Shown here piece after piece: positions 23,812-32,711 of a stretch of DNA of 42,539 nucleotides. The translations under genes were made by a program, and so were the position numbers. Positions within the stretch are counted from its first letter, which is position 1. Every line of letters starts with the position of its first letter. The notes beneath the pieces are model-generated. The model worked only from the letters and a program-made list of their open reading frames with translations. It did not search any database and was not told where the DNA came from. This stretch comes from Methanobacteriota archaeon (GTDB lineage: Archaea; Halobacteriota; Methanosarcinia; Methanosarcinales; Methanosarcinaceae): assembly GCA_016841265.1 (NCBI GenBank), contig JAENZL010000033.1:1-42539 (forward strand). The letters run 5' to 3'.

Positions 23812-26223
23812 TCATTTCACAAGCTCGTAATAATCCCCGAAATCCGCAGGGGTACAGATTTTTCCCATTTTCTGGAACTCCCGCTTGAGGGCCCTGAGGC
23901 TTTCGTTCATTCCTATGGCTCCGGAACCGTCCGCTGCAAGCACGGCGGCAAGGAGGGCGATATTTTTGATGTTCCCTCCGGTGAGCTTGAATTTTGAGAG
24001 GAAATTGAAGTCCAGGTCTTCTCCGAGTGGGGCTTTTTCCGGGAACATGCCGGTCCAGATCGCCCGCCTGGAGGCTTCGTCAGGAATGGGGAATTCCACC
24101 GCAAACTGCAGCCGTCTGAGGAAGGCATCGTCAAGGTTCTTTTTGTAATTACTTGCAAGGATGATAATCCCTTCGTGCTCTTCCATCTGCTGGAGCAGGT
24201 AGTTTACCTCAATGTTTGCGTAGCGGTCGTGGGAGTCCTTTACTTCGGAGCGCTTCCCGAAAAGGGCGTCGGCTTCGTCAAAGAAGAGGATTGAGTTCCC
24301 TGTTTCGGCTTCCCCGAAGATCTTCTTCAAATTCTTTTCCGTTTCCCCGATGTACTTGCTCACAATGCCTGAGAGGTCTATTTTGTAAAGGTCAAGCCCG
24401 ACCTCCCCTGCGATAATCTCCGCAGCCAGGGTCTTTCCCGTGCCCGAAGGGCCTGCAAAAAGGATATTCAGCCCCTTTCCAATGGAAAGCTTTTTATCAA
24501 AGCCCCATTCGGAGTAGACGGTCTCCTTATGCCTGACAAAAGCGCATATCTCCCCAAGCTGCTCTTTTACTGCCGGAGGCAGGACAATGTCCTGCCACTT
24601 CCGCCGGGGGTTGATTTTCCGGGCAAGGGAGTCGAGTTTCCGGCTGGACCGGTTCCTGCAAGCCCTGTAGAGGTCTTCCCTGGAAATGGCTGATTTCCCG
24701 GAACTCCTTGCCGCCGCAAACCCCCTTGCCGTGCAGACCGCATCAACTATATGCCCCCCGCTTAGCTTGAACCTGGCAGCAAGGTCTTCCAGGTCTTCGA
24801 GGTCTTCCAGGTCTGCCTCCCCGAAACTGTGTCCGGAATTTTTCAAGCAAAGTTCCCAGAGCTGTTTCCTTTCTGCAAAAGAAGGCAGGGGAAAAGCACA
24901 GCTAATAAAAATATTGTCTTTCAGGGCGCTTCCCGGCTCCCAGCTCTTTTCCCCGGACAAAAATACAGGCCCCGGAAAAGAGTCCAGTTCCCGGACCAGC
25001 CCTGAAAGGCTGTAGCCAGAAAAGCTGGAACCCGAAAGACCGGAGCCAGAAATGCCGGAGCCAGAAGAGCCGGAGCCAGAATTGCCGGAGCCAGAAGAGC
25101 CGGAACCCGAAAGACCGGCATCCGCATCCTGTCCCTGTGGGCTGCGTTCCCATAAAACGTCAAAATTGTCAAGGAAAACCGCCCCCTGCTGGAGGAGAGC
25201 TTCTCGCAAAACCAGGCTCAGGGCTTCGCCTTCCCCGCCTTTTGGAAAAGCTCCCACATCTGCCAGAAGCATATTTACCCCGAGTTCCCTGCAGCACGCC
25301 TCAGCCGAAAGCTTTTTTCCTGTCCCGGACGGCCCGTAAAAGAAAAACATAAGCCTGGAATCTTCCTCAATTCTCCGCTTTACCGCTTCAAGCAGGCAGT
25401 TTTTCTGCTCATCCGGGACGATCAGGTCGCCAAAAGACCTGAAAGGCTTTACCAGCGTTGAAAACCGGGCAATTTTCGGGTCAGTTCCATCCGAATTCAG
25501 CAAAAAAGCCGCTATCCTTTCATCCAGTTTAACGGACCTTGACAGCAGGGGAGGGTTTGCGTTCGCATTCGCCCCGTCCCCCACAAGAGAAATAAGCCTG
25601 TTTCCCAGCAGAGGGGCAGACGGGGAAAAGTATTCCCTTGCCTCAAGTTTCTCCTCAAGGCTGGCGCAGAACAGCTCAAGCAGCATCCCCACCGCTGGCT
25701 GCTTTTTTGTCATATCATTTTGCAGGTAGGCGTAGAGCTTTGCAAAGCGCCCGTCAAGCTCCGGGGCAAGCCCTATCAAAAGGACATCCCTCTCAAAAGG
25801 CGTCAGGGAAAAAAGTTCCGATAAGCTGTGCAGCCTCAACTCAACCCCCCTCTTCAGGCTCTCAGCTTTTTTCCTGCTAATCGTCCTCTCCCACGCCTCA
25901 ATTTCCTCGGATTTCAACCCCTGCCCCCCAGAAGCCGCAGCCCCGCAGCATACAGCCTGTATAATCGAGTTTACCTCGGCTTCCGAAATGAAGAGCCCCC
26001 CAAAGTCCTGGCTCTCCTCCCCGGCTTCAGTTCCGGTTTTTTCAAGGAAAAACCGGATAAGCGCCCCTATCCGTGCCAGTTCTTCCTGAAGGTGCTCGGC
26101 GCTGTTCCTGTAGAACTCTCCGGCTAAAAAAGGGGCCTGCCTCTTTCCGTTCAAATACGAATCCGGTTTGCGGCCCTGGCTTTTCGCAAATTCAGCGAGA
26201 TCCTCGCAGTTTATGGAACTCAT
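23812..26223 (-). CDS. Double AAA+ ATPase of the eCIS (Afp15-like)
   Basis: The 803-residue protein has an N-terminal helical region typical of eCIS ATPases, then two AAA+ modules. Module 1 has FFYGPSGTGKKLSAEACCRE (about residue 295) and AVFLDNFDVLW (about 345); the Walker A Ser/Thr is replaced by Lys and the Walker B DE by DN, so it is probably inactive. A Gly/Ser linker (repeated SGSG, about 365-405) follows. Module 2 is canonical: GPSGTGKTLAAE (about 590), SILFFDEADALFGKR (about 643), IILASNYKKN and DDAFLRRLQFAVEFPIPDEA. Members help assemble the particle or load cargo. Its 5' end is also found as a fragment near 34530-34625. Confidence 0.92.
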   Translation of the reverse strand: MSSINCEDLAEFAKSQGRKPDSYLNGKRQAPFLAGEFYRNSAEHLQEELARIGALIRFFLEKTGTEAGEESQDFGGLFISEAEVNSIIQAVCCGAAASGGQGLKSEEIEAWERTISRKKAESLKRGVELRLHSLSELFSLTPFERDVLLIGLAPELDGRFAKLYAYLQNDMTKKQPAVGMLLELFCASLEEKLEAREYFSPSAPLLGNRLISLVGDGANANANPPLLSRSVKLDERIAAFLLNSDGTDPKIARFSTLVKPFRSFGDLIVPDEQKNCLLEAVKRRIEEDSRLMFFFYGPSGTGKKLSAEACCRELGVNMLLADVGAFPKGGEGEALSLVLREALLQQGAVFLDNFDVLWERSPQGQDADAGLSGSGSSGSGNSGSGSSGSGISGSGLSGSSFSGYSLSGLVRELDSFPGPVFLSGEKSWEPGSALKDNIFISCAFPLPSFAERKQLWELCLKNSGHSFGEADLEDLEDLEDLAARFKLSGGHIVDAVCTARGFAAARSSGKSAISREDLYRACRNRSSRKLDSLARKINPRRKWQDIVLPPAVKEQLGEICAFVRHKETVYSEWGFDKKLSIGKGLNILFAGPSGTGKTLAAEIIAGEVGLDLYKIDLSGIVSKYIGETEKNLKKIFGEAETGNSILFFDEADALFGKRSEVKDSHDRYANIEVNYLLQQMEEHEGIIILASNYKKNLDDAFLRRLQFAVEFPIPDEASRRAIWTGMFPEKAPLGEDLDFNFLSKFKLTGGNIKNIALLAAVLAADGSGAIGMNESLRALKREFQKMGKICTPADFGDYYELVK
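25013..25125 (-). repeat. 15-bp repeats encoding the Gly/Ser linker
   Basis: About seven copies of a 15-base unit (CCGGAGCCAGAAGAG as written on the plus strand) encode GSGSS-type pentapeptides within ATPase module 1. This is a slippage-prone flexible linker. Confidence 0.8.
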
Positions 26224-26252
26224 TTTTGGCGTCCTGAAGGGGTTTTAAGTTA

Positions 26253-26277
26253 AATTTACATCCGAAAAATGTAAATT
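26253..26277 (-). promoter_or_regulatory. Perfect 9-bp inverted repeat upstream of the ATPase gene
   Basis: AATTTACAT and ATGTAAATT flank a 7-base loop, 30 bases before the ATPase start. It could be an operator for a dimeric regulator or an RNA hairpin. A possible TATA element (AGTTTATTAAAA on the minus strand, about 26335-26348) lies further upstream. Confidence 0.4.
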
Positions 26278-26436
26278 GAATAAGCTTATGATCTTCCGGG
26301 AGCTTACGGATTTTTTACAGTTTAAAAGTGATACATTTTTAATAAACTTAATCTTTTGTTAAAGAGCCGATCCCAAAAACTCAAAATTAGCTTCTCTGGA
26401 TCTCGTATTTTTGGTGACCAATTCAGTTTCCCACTT

Positions 26437-26727
26437 TTAAAAAAAGAACCAGGATTCATGGCCTTTATCGTCTCGAATTGTCACGTTACCGACATCAAAA
26501 CCGTCGCTCTCCTCCCCCTTATCAACTAACTTTCCGGCCTCGGTATCCGGAACGCCCTCGGCCCGCATGGGCAGGATGCTTTTTTCGTCCTTTTGCCATC
26601 GGGGTTTCAGCGATCGGGAGACTTTTCCGGGGTTGTACTGGAAATAGATGGTGTAGATTAACCTGCTGCCTTCTATCACCTCGATTGCGCCCTTGCTCAG
26701 GCTGGGTGCATCGGATAACGTGCTCAT
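26437..26727 (-). CDS. Truncated CIS tube-adaptor (Afp7 N-terminal-like) protein
   Basis: The 96-residue product has the family start KGAIEVIEGSRLIYTIYFQY followed by NPGKVSRSLKPRW, which is the N-terminal domain of LysM-type hub adaptors. The rest (residues about 55-96) loses family resemblance, and no LysM domain follows. It probably represents a truncated paralogue of the complete gene at 13698-14342. The ATG has AAGGAG ten bases upstream, and the 3' end runs into T7. It may still make a small protein. Confidence 0.6.
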   Translation of the reverse strand: MSTLSDAPSLSKGAIEVIEGSRLIYTIYFQYNPGKVSRSLKPRWQKDEKSILPMRAEGVPDTEAGKLVDKGEESDGFDVGNVTIRDDKGHESWFFF

Positions 26728-27284
26728 GGTATGTCATCTCCTTGGACCGGAGGTGGAAAGGGGCCTTAGGTTACTGATATCGATAAATTTCATGCTGAAT
26801 CTCTCCGTCGATGACCGAAAGATCGGCCCTTTTTGTCATCGGCGCCCTTCAGGATGGACAGGAACGTTCAGAGCGGAGAGGTGGGGAGAGGGTCCCGATT
26901 CTCCCTTCACCATCTGGTCGATGGCGTCGAATCGTCACCTCTAGGTCTAGTGTCATGTCACACATGAAATGTCGTATCTAATCAATTACAATCGTTTGCA
27001 ATTGTCCAACGTTTAACTGTTGACGCGACACTAGGTCGATCCAGGTTGTACTGGAACTTGATTTGCGGTGCGTCATCCCGAGGCCAGAGAAGCGGTGAGG
27101 GTCCACAGGTGGCCACATTTATTCGAACTTTGCAACCACCGGAGCGCAGGCCCGATTCGGGTAACTTCTTGTCTGTCGAAAAGGCGATCGACTCGTCGTG
27201 CAGACATAAGATAAGAGATCCTGAATAATGCTTCGGCAGCCGAGGACGTCTGATCGAGATCGGACCGCTTCAAGGGCGAGGGCC
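26728..27284 (-). pseudogene. Decayed region with a second Afp7-N-like remnant
   Basis: No intact gene is present. On the minus strand, reading across frameshifts and stops, I see APQIKFQYNLDRPS then VASTVKRW (about 27080-27010) and VTIR, DAIDQMVKGESGPSPHLSAL (about 26930-26860). These recall the FQYNP...LKPRW and ATDAIDQ...HLSALE blocks of CIS tube-adaptor proteins. It is best read as a degraded tandem copy of the neighbouring truncated gene. The assignment depends on short motifs. Confidence 0.4.
26947..27034. mobile_element. Possible MITE-like inverted repeat element
   Basis: CTAGTGTCATGTCA at the left end and the reverse complement of CTAGTGTCGCGTCA at the right end form 12 of 14 matching terminal inverted repeats around an 88-bp AT-rich core. 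CTAGGTC occurs at both edges (26941-26947, 27031-27037). This resembles a miniature IS-derived element, but the right end can also be read as part of the decayed Afp7-N-like frame. Confidence 0.35.
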
Positions 27285-30200
27285 TTAACTTCTGGACCCT
27301 CTACCACGCCCTCTACCACGCCCTCTACCACGCCCTCGACCACGCCCTCGACCACGCGGCTGATGGGAAGAAGTAGTCGCCTCCGAATCCTCATTAAAGA
27401 GTGACGACGCCTCACTAACTATACTTGTGACGTCTTCATCAGCAATTTTCCCGGCCCAGTTCTCCGTACCCTCGTTTTCCTTAACATCAATATTGAGCTT
27501 CTCATCTTTTCTCTCATGTTGCATCGGAACCACCCGGAACTTTCCGTTGCCCAGCCCGTAATCAGTTTTATGAGCTGCCCTATCCCAGCCACTCTCCCCC
27601 TTCCATATATTCGGATTCCATTTTATCTGATTATCCTCTATCTTCGTCTCCTTCTTCTTCTTCTTCTTCTTCAACATCCGGTCGATCGAGATTACCTTGA
27701 AATCCAGGAACGCGAACAGGTCCAGGGCTCCGCTGCGCATGCCGATCACGCCACGAACGGTATAATTTTTCTTCAGAACCTCCATGACCTTCGCCTGCTT
27801 AGCCCGACTGCCTTCGGCACTCGGCCAGTCCCAGTATCTGAGCAAGTTGGGGCCCTTACTCCAACTTTCCCCCTCAAACTCGCCGACGGGGACAGGTGTG
27901 GCACTTAATTTATTTTTGACTCCATTCATCAACTGATCCATTCCCTCCTTCCCCGTATCCAGCGCGGGATGGATTCCTCCCTTCTTCTGTCCCGATTCCC
28001 TGTAGTTCACCAGAACGTAGGTAACCCCCGTCTCTGGGAAGTTACCCCGACCACTATTCTTGAGGTCTTTCCAGATCTCTTCCTCGTCCCCCTCCCCAGT
28101 CATGCCTCCGGCCAGTCCACTTTTGTCTTTTTTGGCTGCAATCAAGCTGGTGGCACTCGTTTCACCGAAATAGATATTTGTTAAACCATGTTCCCATTTT
28201 CTACCCTTTTTAAGTTCTTTCTCCGCTTTTCCATATCCAATACTATCAGTAGGTTTTCCCTGATCTCCGGTGACCTCCATATAATGAACCCGTTTCTCAG
28301 TTCCCGCCTCGAAATAATTTCCCATCTCTAACGCTTGTTTGAACATTTCTTTGTCATACCGGATCAGTGCTTGGACTTCCGGGAAGAGGGCCATGACTCC
28401 CTTCACATGATACATATCGCCAGTGTGGCTGGCAGGGATACCTACCACTGCTTTACCTTCATTGAATTCATTTAGACCGTCTATCTGGATATGATGCCGC
28501 TCCGCAAGCTCATCCGGGCCGTAAATCTCAAACAAATCCTTTAATATTTCTGCTAAATTCTTACTGAGATCCTCGTTATTTTTAGTTTGTGGCTTGTTTA
28601 GGGTCTCGATAATTTTCGTTGCCTTATTTTTTAATTCCTTTGCCTTGTCCTTCTTCGTCTTATCCTTTGGAGTGATATTCTTCCAGTCCTCTAGACGTTT
28701 CTTCACATAAGTGGGAGTGCTTGCCACCATCGCGACCGCCTGCTTTCCGGTGCCCTTAAAGTAAAGTTCGTGGCTTTCCCCGGATTTCGTGGTGAAGGTC
28801 GTCCGGCGTTTCCACCAGGCCTTCATAGCTTCCTTTCCTTTCTTCGCGGTTGACTTGATCTTCCCCCAGGCTGCTTTCCCCATTTTTATGATGCCGTGAA
28901 TCGTGGCGTCGACAGTTTTGTTTACGGGGGTGCGGAACTTGTCGATGATCTTATCGATTTTGGCGCTGACGTCGCTGATTCCCACCTGTTTGGCCATGAA
29001 ACTGAACACGAGAGGCAGCGAGTCTTGCATGGACTGCTCGATATAGTTGGCTGCGGTACTTATCGCCCCGTTGGCGATGTCCCTGACGGAGTCGAGGATG
29101 GTGTTCACCAGGGCCGCGATCTGTTTTGCGTTTTCGAGGAAAAACTGGATGGTGTTATAGATCCCGATTATGGCATTCACGAAGGCTCCGCCGGGGATGA
29201 GCATGCTGCTTATCTTGATGACGGCTTTCTGCACCACCTGGGTTATGGCCCATTCCTGCACGTCGTCTACCATGGTCTCCTTCGCGTCTTCGCCCTTGCC
29301 TTTCAGCTCGTTATAAACGGCCTCCGGGCCTTCGGTAAACAGCATCTTGATGTAGCGGACCACGGTCTCCACCTGCTCCACGTTCTCCTCACCGATGATG
29401 GAGACTGCCCGCGCTCGCATGTATTCGTAAGTGATGCCCAGCGCCTGGCGGACCAGCTCGAACACGGAGGCGGAGGTGAAGGTCGAGGGGATCTTGATCC
29501 CTTTGCGTTCCAGGTGTCCCAGCAGCCAGCCAAGCAAGCCCTTCTCCAGGTGCTTGTTAAAGTTGGCCATGAACTGGTCGAACCCCTTTTTGCCCGCGCT
29601 TGACAGGTTCTTCAAAAAGTTGCCCGGATTCTTGATGACCTCTAGCGTCAGGGGCCCTGCCCGCTCAAGGATCTGGTACAGCTCTTCCCCGGGAAGGCCC
29701 ACCGAATTGCAGGCGGTCATGAACGCGATTTTATACATGGCCAAATAGTCGCCAGTAATGAGTGCCTCGACCATGGCAAAAGCCCCTTCGATCATGGTTT
29801 CGCAGAAGTTGCAGGCGAAATCAACGATGTAATTGAGCTTGTCGACCAGGCTGTTGATTGAGTCTTTCAGCGTGTCCGCTATGGTGTTGACCGCAGCTGT
29901 AGCCTTCTCCACGGTCTCGTCTATGGCCGAGTTAACACGGTCTCTAACAGCGGGAAAAGCCGCAAGGGCAACGTTGGACAGCTCTTTCAGAACAGAGCCT
30001 AAATTCTTGAGAGCTTCCGTCACAAAATTGCGGCATTTATCGATAATACTATTAGCAAGATTTTTAGCGGTGCTGATGATATTCGTTACCGCGTTTTTCA
30101 AATTTTCATATATGCCCTTAACCGCGTTTTTGAGGGCTTTGGCGATACCTTTGAAAAAGCCTGCAATCGAACCCCAGAAACTCTTCTTCTTTTTCTTTTT

Positions 30201-32711
30201 CCTTTTTGCCTCATCCTTCTCCTTCTGCTCCTTCTGGTTTGCTCTCTTCTTTTCCTCATTTACCCTGGCATCCGCCTTTTTCAGCTCCCCTTCCGCACTC
30301 TTTTCATCCTGCACGATCCTCCTGTTAATTTGTTGGAGCTTTGCCTCCTTCTCCTGGCTGACGTTGCCATGGAACTCAGCCATTATCCCCTGGCACTCGG
30401 CAATTCCTTTCGCCTTTTCCGCCCTGACCGAGCCCCTCGCTCCCTGAATTGTATCAAACTGCTCCTTTTGTGCCTTTTCGCTCAGCTCTGCAGACTCTTT
30501 CTGGGCCCCCTCGACGGCATTCGCGTGTTCCTGGTCACGCTTTTCAATGGCCTCAGAGACAGTGCTCTTTGTTCCTGAAAGCCTCTGTTCTATCTGGGGC
30601 GCAATCTCTGCATCTGCCGCCTTTCGTACGTTGCCAGGATATGGCATATCCAAATACTCGGCCATCTCCGGCTGAATTTTGGTCGCAACCTTAGTCTGGG
30701 AAGAGGCAAGGGACATCTCCCGAACCTCGGTCACATCGACCGGCTGTATCTGCGACTCTCCGGGATTGTCCGCAATCCCCTGGTTCAACTCCGTCTGCTG
30801 CGCCTGTACTTCTGCAGAGGCATTTTGCTGGTAAGTCTCGGCAAGCTGCGGGTTTGCATCTCCCTTAGCTTTAAATTTTGGCGAATCCGATTTCTTAACC
30901 CCGGAAGAAGGCGCTTCCCACTGCTTTTCCTGAGGCAAGGGGGCAATCTCTGGCGCTGCTCGTTCTTCAGGCTCAGAAACTGTTTTGGCATCGATCCGAC
31001 CCGTTATCTCGGGCGTGTCCTGGACCATTCTATTTCTGTCAGCCGCAAAGCCCTGCGTTATCTTCTGGCCAAGTTCTCCCATCCCCCTGGCCATATCCGT
31101 TGCCGACGCCGAAAAGAAGCTGCTGGTTAGCTTTGAGACATCTCCGCTTTGCTTGGGCAATGCAGGCCTGCTCGCCAGCGCAGGGGCTGGCTGTGGCTCC
31201 CCGCCTGATTCTTCCTGGACTGGCTGCTCAAGAGGTTCTTCTGCACCAATTGCTTCCCCTTCGGCAGCCGTTTCTTCGGTCCTTGCCTCCTCTTCCCCCT
31301 CTTTATCGCCTTGAAGGTCCTTGCCTTTCTTCGCCGCAGGACCTTTTCCTCTCTTCGATTTTCCACCTGGAACGTTAACATTGGAAGGGGCTTTGGACTC
31401 CACGGCTTTCGTACCCTGTTGCCCCTGCATTTCCCCTGACCGTTCTTCCTGGGGTTGGTGCGCCGTAATCTCAGTTTTTGCCTGAGGTTCCCTGTCTGGT
31501 TCTTCCTGACGCTGGACCGTCTGCCCTTGAGTTGACTGGGCAGAAGCGGGGGCATGTATCTGTTGTACCACCCGGGATGCCACCCGGTCCGCCTCCTGTT
31601 CGTACTGGTCATTCGGTTGCCCAATCGTCAACTTTGCCTGTATCGGTGGCTCCGGACTACTTTGCTGTTTTGTTTGCGGAGACTCCCCGCCCTGGATTAC
31701 GCGATCAACCACCGATGCCGACGGGTTTTCCTCTTCTCTGGCTTGCGAATCGGGGTCAGGTCCTGAACCGTGCATCTCTTCCTTAATATGCACCGCCCTC
31801 TCCCCCATCACATTCGCCTCATGCTCCAGCCCCTTATCATCATTGACCGGAACCCCGTCCTTCAACTGCATCGTCGGCTTTACCCTCCCCTGCGCCTGCT
31901 GGACGACGTGCCATGCCTCGTGCGGCAAATGCTTTTCCTGTCCCGGAGCGATGTGGATGTCGCTGCCCTGTGTATAGGCCAGGGCGTTGAGCTGCTCAGG
32001 TTTCGATGAGTTGTAATGCACGCGCACACCTGAGAGGTCCATGCCTGAGATATTCTCAATACCTGATTTCAGGGGATCAGGCATGCCGGTCTTATTTGGC
32101 GGTGCTTCCTCCTTTGCCTGTAAGGTGCCGGTCAGCCCCGATGCAAACTTCCCCTGCATCAGCTCTTCTTCATCTTCGGGGCCCTGACGCTGGACGGTCT
32201 CCATCATCTTTCCCTGGAGAGTTTCTTCTTCCTCCGGCTCCTGGCGCTGGATGGGTTCTGCCATCTTTCCCTGAAGAGTTTCTTCCTCCTCCGGCTCTTG
32301 CCTCTGCACAATAGGGGTTGTACAACACGGAGGGCATGTTGCTTGCTCCGGCTTGCTTTCAAACCTGCCTTGAATGGGTCCTTCTTCCTCTAGGCATTCC
32401 TGAAGTTGGATGGGCTCTGCCATCTTACCCTGAATAAGTTCTTCTTCCTCCGGTTTTTCCTCCCGCTGGACCAGTGCCTGTTGAGCTGTGGAAGAATTTC
32501 CAAGACCCGAGAGTAACCTGCCGACTGCCCTGTTCCCGATAGTGCGCTGTAGTTGTAAAATATCAGCTGAAGTAAGGGATTTTGGATTTATTCTCGCACG
32601 CTGGATGATAGAAGCAGGATTTGATTCGTGGGCCTGGCTTGCAGGGGTTGCTTGCTTTTGAAAAGTAGGCTCCGGGTTTTTGGATTGCTGCATTTGCTGG
32701 TGCTCAGGCAT
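27285..32711 (-). CDS. Giant DUF4157 eCIS effector with unassigned C-terminal toxin-like domain
   Basis: The protein has about 1,808 residues. The leader (MPEHQQMQQSKNPEPTFQKQ, then IIQRARINPKS and LQRTIGNRAV) is followed by acidic EEEETLQGKM repeats, a DUF4157 domain with LPHEAWHVVQQ (about residue 263), a QPNDQYEQEADRVA block (about 350), a Pro/Glu-rich linker, and a long helical region (about 690-1330) with PLVFSFMAKQVGISDVSAKI. The last 400 residues are variable cargo: RHHIQIDGLNEFNEGKAVVG, YVLVNYRESG (about 1564) and RGVIGMRSGALDLFAFLDFK (about 1658), which recall a GT-B-like fold, then an RG-repeat tail. The start at 32711 is preferred over 32759 because CAGGGAG precedes it and the other effectors start likewise. 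Delivery by the neighbouring eCIS is inferred. Confidence 0.88.
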   Translation of the reverse strand: MPEHQQMQQSKNPEPTFQKQATPASQAHESNPASIIQRARINPKSLTSADILQLQRTIGNRAVGRLLSGLGNSSTAQQALVQREEKPEEEELIQGKMAEPIQLQECLEEEGPIQGRFESKPEQATCPPCCTTPIVQRQEPEEEETLQGKMAEPIQRQEPEEEETLQGKMMETVQRQGPEDEEELMQGKFASGLTGTLQAKEEAPPNKTGMPDPLKSGIENISGMDLSGVRVHYNSSKPEQLNALAYTQGSDIHIAPGQEKHLPHEAWHVVQQAQGRVKPTMQLKDGVPVNDDKGLEHEANVMGERAVHIKEEMHGSGPDPDSQAREEENPSASVVDRVIQGGESPQTKQQSSPEPPIQAKLTIGQPNDQYEQEADRVASRVVQQIHAPASAQSTQGQTVQRQEEPDREPQAKTEITAHQPQEERSGEMQGQQGTKAVESKAPSNVNVPGGKSKRGKGPAAKKGKDLQGDKEGEEEARTEETAAEGEAIGAEEPLEQPVQEESGGEPQPAPALASRPALPKQSGDVSKLTSSFFSASATDMARGMGELGQKITQGFAADRNRMVQDTPEITGRIDAKTVSEPEERAAPEIAPLPQEKQWEAPSSGVKKSDSPKFKAKGDANPQLAETYQQNASAEVQAQQTELNQGIADNPGESQIQPVDVTEVREMSLASSQTKVATKIQPEMAEYLDMPYPGNVRKAADAEIAPQIEQRLSGTKSTVSEAIEKRDQEHANAVEGAQKESAELSEKAQKEQFDTIQGARGSVRAEKAKGIAECQGIMAEFHGNVSQEKEAKLQQINRRIVQDEKSAEGELKKADARVNEEKKRANQKEQKEKDEAKRKKKKKKSFWGSIAGFFKGIAKALKNAVKGIYENLKNAVTNIISTAKNLANSIIDKCRNFVTEALKNLGSVLKELSNVALAAFPAVRDRVNSAIDETVEKATAAVNTIADTLKDSINSLVDKLNYIVDFACNFCETMIEGAFAMVEALITGDYLAMYKIAFMTACNSVGLPGEELYQILERAGPLTLEVIKNPGNFLKNLSSAGKKGFDQFMANFNKHLEKGLLGWLLGHLERKGIKIPSTFTSASVFELVRQALGITYEYMRARAVSIIGEENVEQVETVVRYIKMLFTEGPEAVYNELKGKGEDAKETMVDDVQEWAITQVVQKAVIKISSMLIPGGAFVNAIIGIYNTIQFFLENAKQIAALVNTILDSVRDIANGAISTAANYIEQSMQDSLPLVFSFMAKQVGISDVSAKIDKIIDKFRTPVNKTVDATIHGIIKMGKAAWGKIKSTAKKGKEAMKAWWKRRTTFTTKSGESHELYFKGTGKQAVAMVASTPTYVKKRLEDWKNITPKDKTKKDKAKELKNKATKIIETLNKPQTKNNEDLSKNLAEILKDLFEIYGPDELAERHHIQIDGLNEFNEGKAVVGIPASHTGDMYHVKGVMALFPEVQALIRYDKEMFKQALEMGNYFEAGTEKRVHYMEVTGDQGKPTDSIGYGKAEKELKKGRKWEHGLTNIYFGETSATSLIAAKKDKSGLAGGMTGEGDEEEIWKDLKNSGRGNFPETGVTYVLVNYRESGQKKGGIHPALDTGKEGMDQLMNGVKNKLSATPVPVGEFEGESWSKGPNLLRYWDWPSAEGSRAKQAKVMEVLKKNYTVRGVIGMRSGALDLFAFLDFKVISIDRMLKKKKKKKETKIEDNQIKWNPNIWKGESGWDRAAHKTDYGLGNGKFRVVPMQHERKDEKLNIDVKENEGTENWAGKIADEDVTSIVSEASSLFNEDSEATTSSHQPRGRGRGRGRGRGRGRGRGRGSRS
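27292..27356 (-). repeat. 12-bp tandem repeat encoding an RG tail
   Basis: Five copies of CGTGGTCGAGGG or CGTGGTAGAGGG (minus strand) encode a run of alternating Arg and Gly at the C-terminus of the giant effector. The unit keeps the frame and is nearly identical across copies. Confidence 0.88.

Noticed and set aside
2118-26223. Prophage or type VI secretion system
   Set aside because: There are no capsid, portal, terminase or integrase genes, and no TssJLM or ClpV-type genes; the ATPase, terminator and LysM adaptor are typical of eCIS.
28896-29603. Plus-strand open frame of 235 codons
   Set aside because: Antisense to the helical region of the 1,808-residue effector; the His/Asp/Gly-rich product looks like a codon-bias shadow.
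31903-31925. Active zinc metalloprotease based on HEAWH
   Set aside because: HExxH is the standard DUF4157 signature; it is shared by proteins with no cargo domain, so protease activity is not claimed from the motif alone.
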